This document shows positions 63,755-64,000 of a stretch of 64,000 bases of DNA, in pieces. A program made the position numbers and the translations under genes. The DNA lies in assembly GCF_003590795.1 (NCBI RefSeq), contig NZ_QYUL01000001.1:1939001-2003000 (forward strand), given 5' to 3'. This DNA comes from Azospirillum cavernae. Lineage in GTDB: Bacteria > Pseudomonadota > Alphaproteobacteria > Azospirillales > Azospirillaceae. Below the pieces are notes generated by a model. That model was not told the origin of the DNA and did not search any database. It saw nothing but the letters and a program-made list of their open reading frames with translations. Each line of letters opens with the position of its first letter. The stretch's first letter is position 1.

Positions 63755-64000
63755 ATGTCCACCGCCCACCGCTTCACCCCCGAACACATCGCCCGCGCCC
63801 ACGCGCAGAGCGCCCAAACACCCCCGGCGGAGACGGACCCTCGGGTCGAGGCTCTGGTGCGTGACCTGATCGGCTGCGTGGCCGACAAATGGACGATGCT
63901 GATTCTCGAACTGCTGGCGGAACAGGGCGCGACGCGCTTCACCCAGTTGAATCGACGGATCGGGACCATCAGCCAGAAGATGCTGACGCAGACCCTGCGC
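63755..64000 (+). CDS. HxlR-family regulator (truncated by window end)
   Basis: Only the first 82 codons are in the window. The winged-helix start DPRVEALVRDLIGCVADKWT and LILELLAEQGATRFTQLNRR followed by ISQKMLTQTLR matches HxlR-type regulators, which often sense oxidative or aldehyde stress and control a divergent oxidoreductase. AGAGGT lies before the ATG. The C-terminal part is beyond the window. Confidence 0.85.
   Translation, partial: MSTAHRFTPEHIARAHAQSAQTPPAETDPRVEALVRDLIGCVADKWTMLILELLAEQGATRFTQLNRRIGTISQKMLTQTLR

Overview
The window reads as ordinary chromosome of a GC-rich alphaproteobacterium, most likely a Rhodospirillales member (Azospirillum/Magnetospirillum/Rhodospirillum-like). 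The reasons are an F1-only ATP synthase operon (atpHAGDC without F0 genes), the transaldolase-like gene followed by DUF484 and xerC beside priA, the ffs-dnaX-ybaB-recR block, the cytochrome c/kdsB/pheA block, and alphaproteobacterial-type FliG. The organism call is inference from gene order and protein character; there is no rRNA or tRNA in the window.

Layout. 1-6.7 kb: an SRPBCC protein, a ferritin-like protein and the F1-ATPase operon on the minus strand, closed by a strong hairpin. 7.2-12.5 kb: a Cache-domain membrane protein, priA, then transaldolase/DUF484/xerC on the plus strand. 12.7-20.8 kb: periplasmic asparaginase, a 190-bp AT-rich inverted-repeat element, dihydrolipoamide dehydrogenase, a CYTH-CHAD protein, an orphan ParA-type ATPase, a Tam-like methyltransferase, a small membrane protein and an orphan histidine kinase. 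20.9-28.4 kb: hldE (LPS heptose), an entericidin-like lipopeptide, pgk, and two divergent regulator pairs (LysR/SDR and AraC/MFS). 28.4-31.6 kb: the SRP RNA gene (ffs), dnaX, ybaB and recR, with REP-like palindromic repeats on both sides of recR. 31.9-39.8 kb: a membrane-domain/CrtI-like oxidoreductase fusion, a membrane-anchored cytochrome c, kdsB, pheA, two small unknown proteins, nudC and hisN. 39.9-47.5 kb: a YejABEF peptide importer with two tandem binding proteins. 47.5-58.8 kb: GNAT, GST, leucyl aminopeptidase, a lone fliG, MarR, a 2-hydroxyacid dehydrogenase, RluE-type pseudouridine synthase, a TAXI binding protein, a divergent HupE/UreJ protein, a lipoprotein, an SDR and a ChaN-PDZ protein.

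The most interesting region is 58.8-62.7 kb on the minus strand. It is a tight four-gene operon with an AT-rich promoter: a 56-residue peptide with an acidic, Thr/Ser/Lys-rich C-terminal half; an ATP-grasp ligase resembling the MvdC/MvdD (graspetide) ligases; a stand-alone Mur-type ligase that mixes MurD and MurE motifs and lacks the MurE specificity motif; and a glycosyltransferase-like protein. The last three genes overlap by 4 bp each. I interpret this as a candidate graspetide-type RiPP locus with an unusual Mur ligase and glycosyltransferase. The chemistry is inference. No transporter, protease or immunity gene is visible beside it.

The window ends with an SDR divergent from a truncated HxlR regulator.
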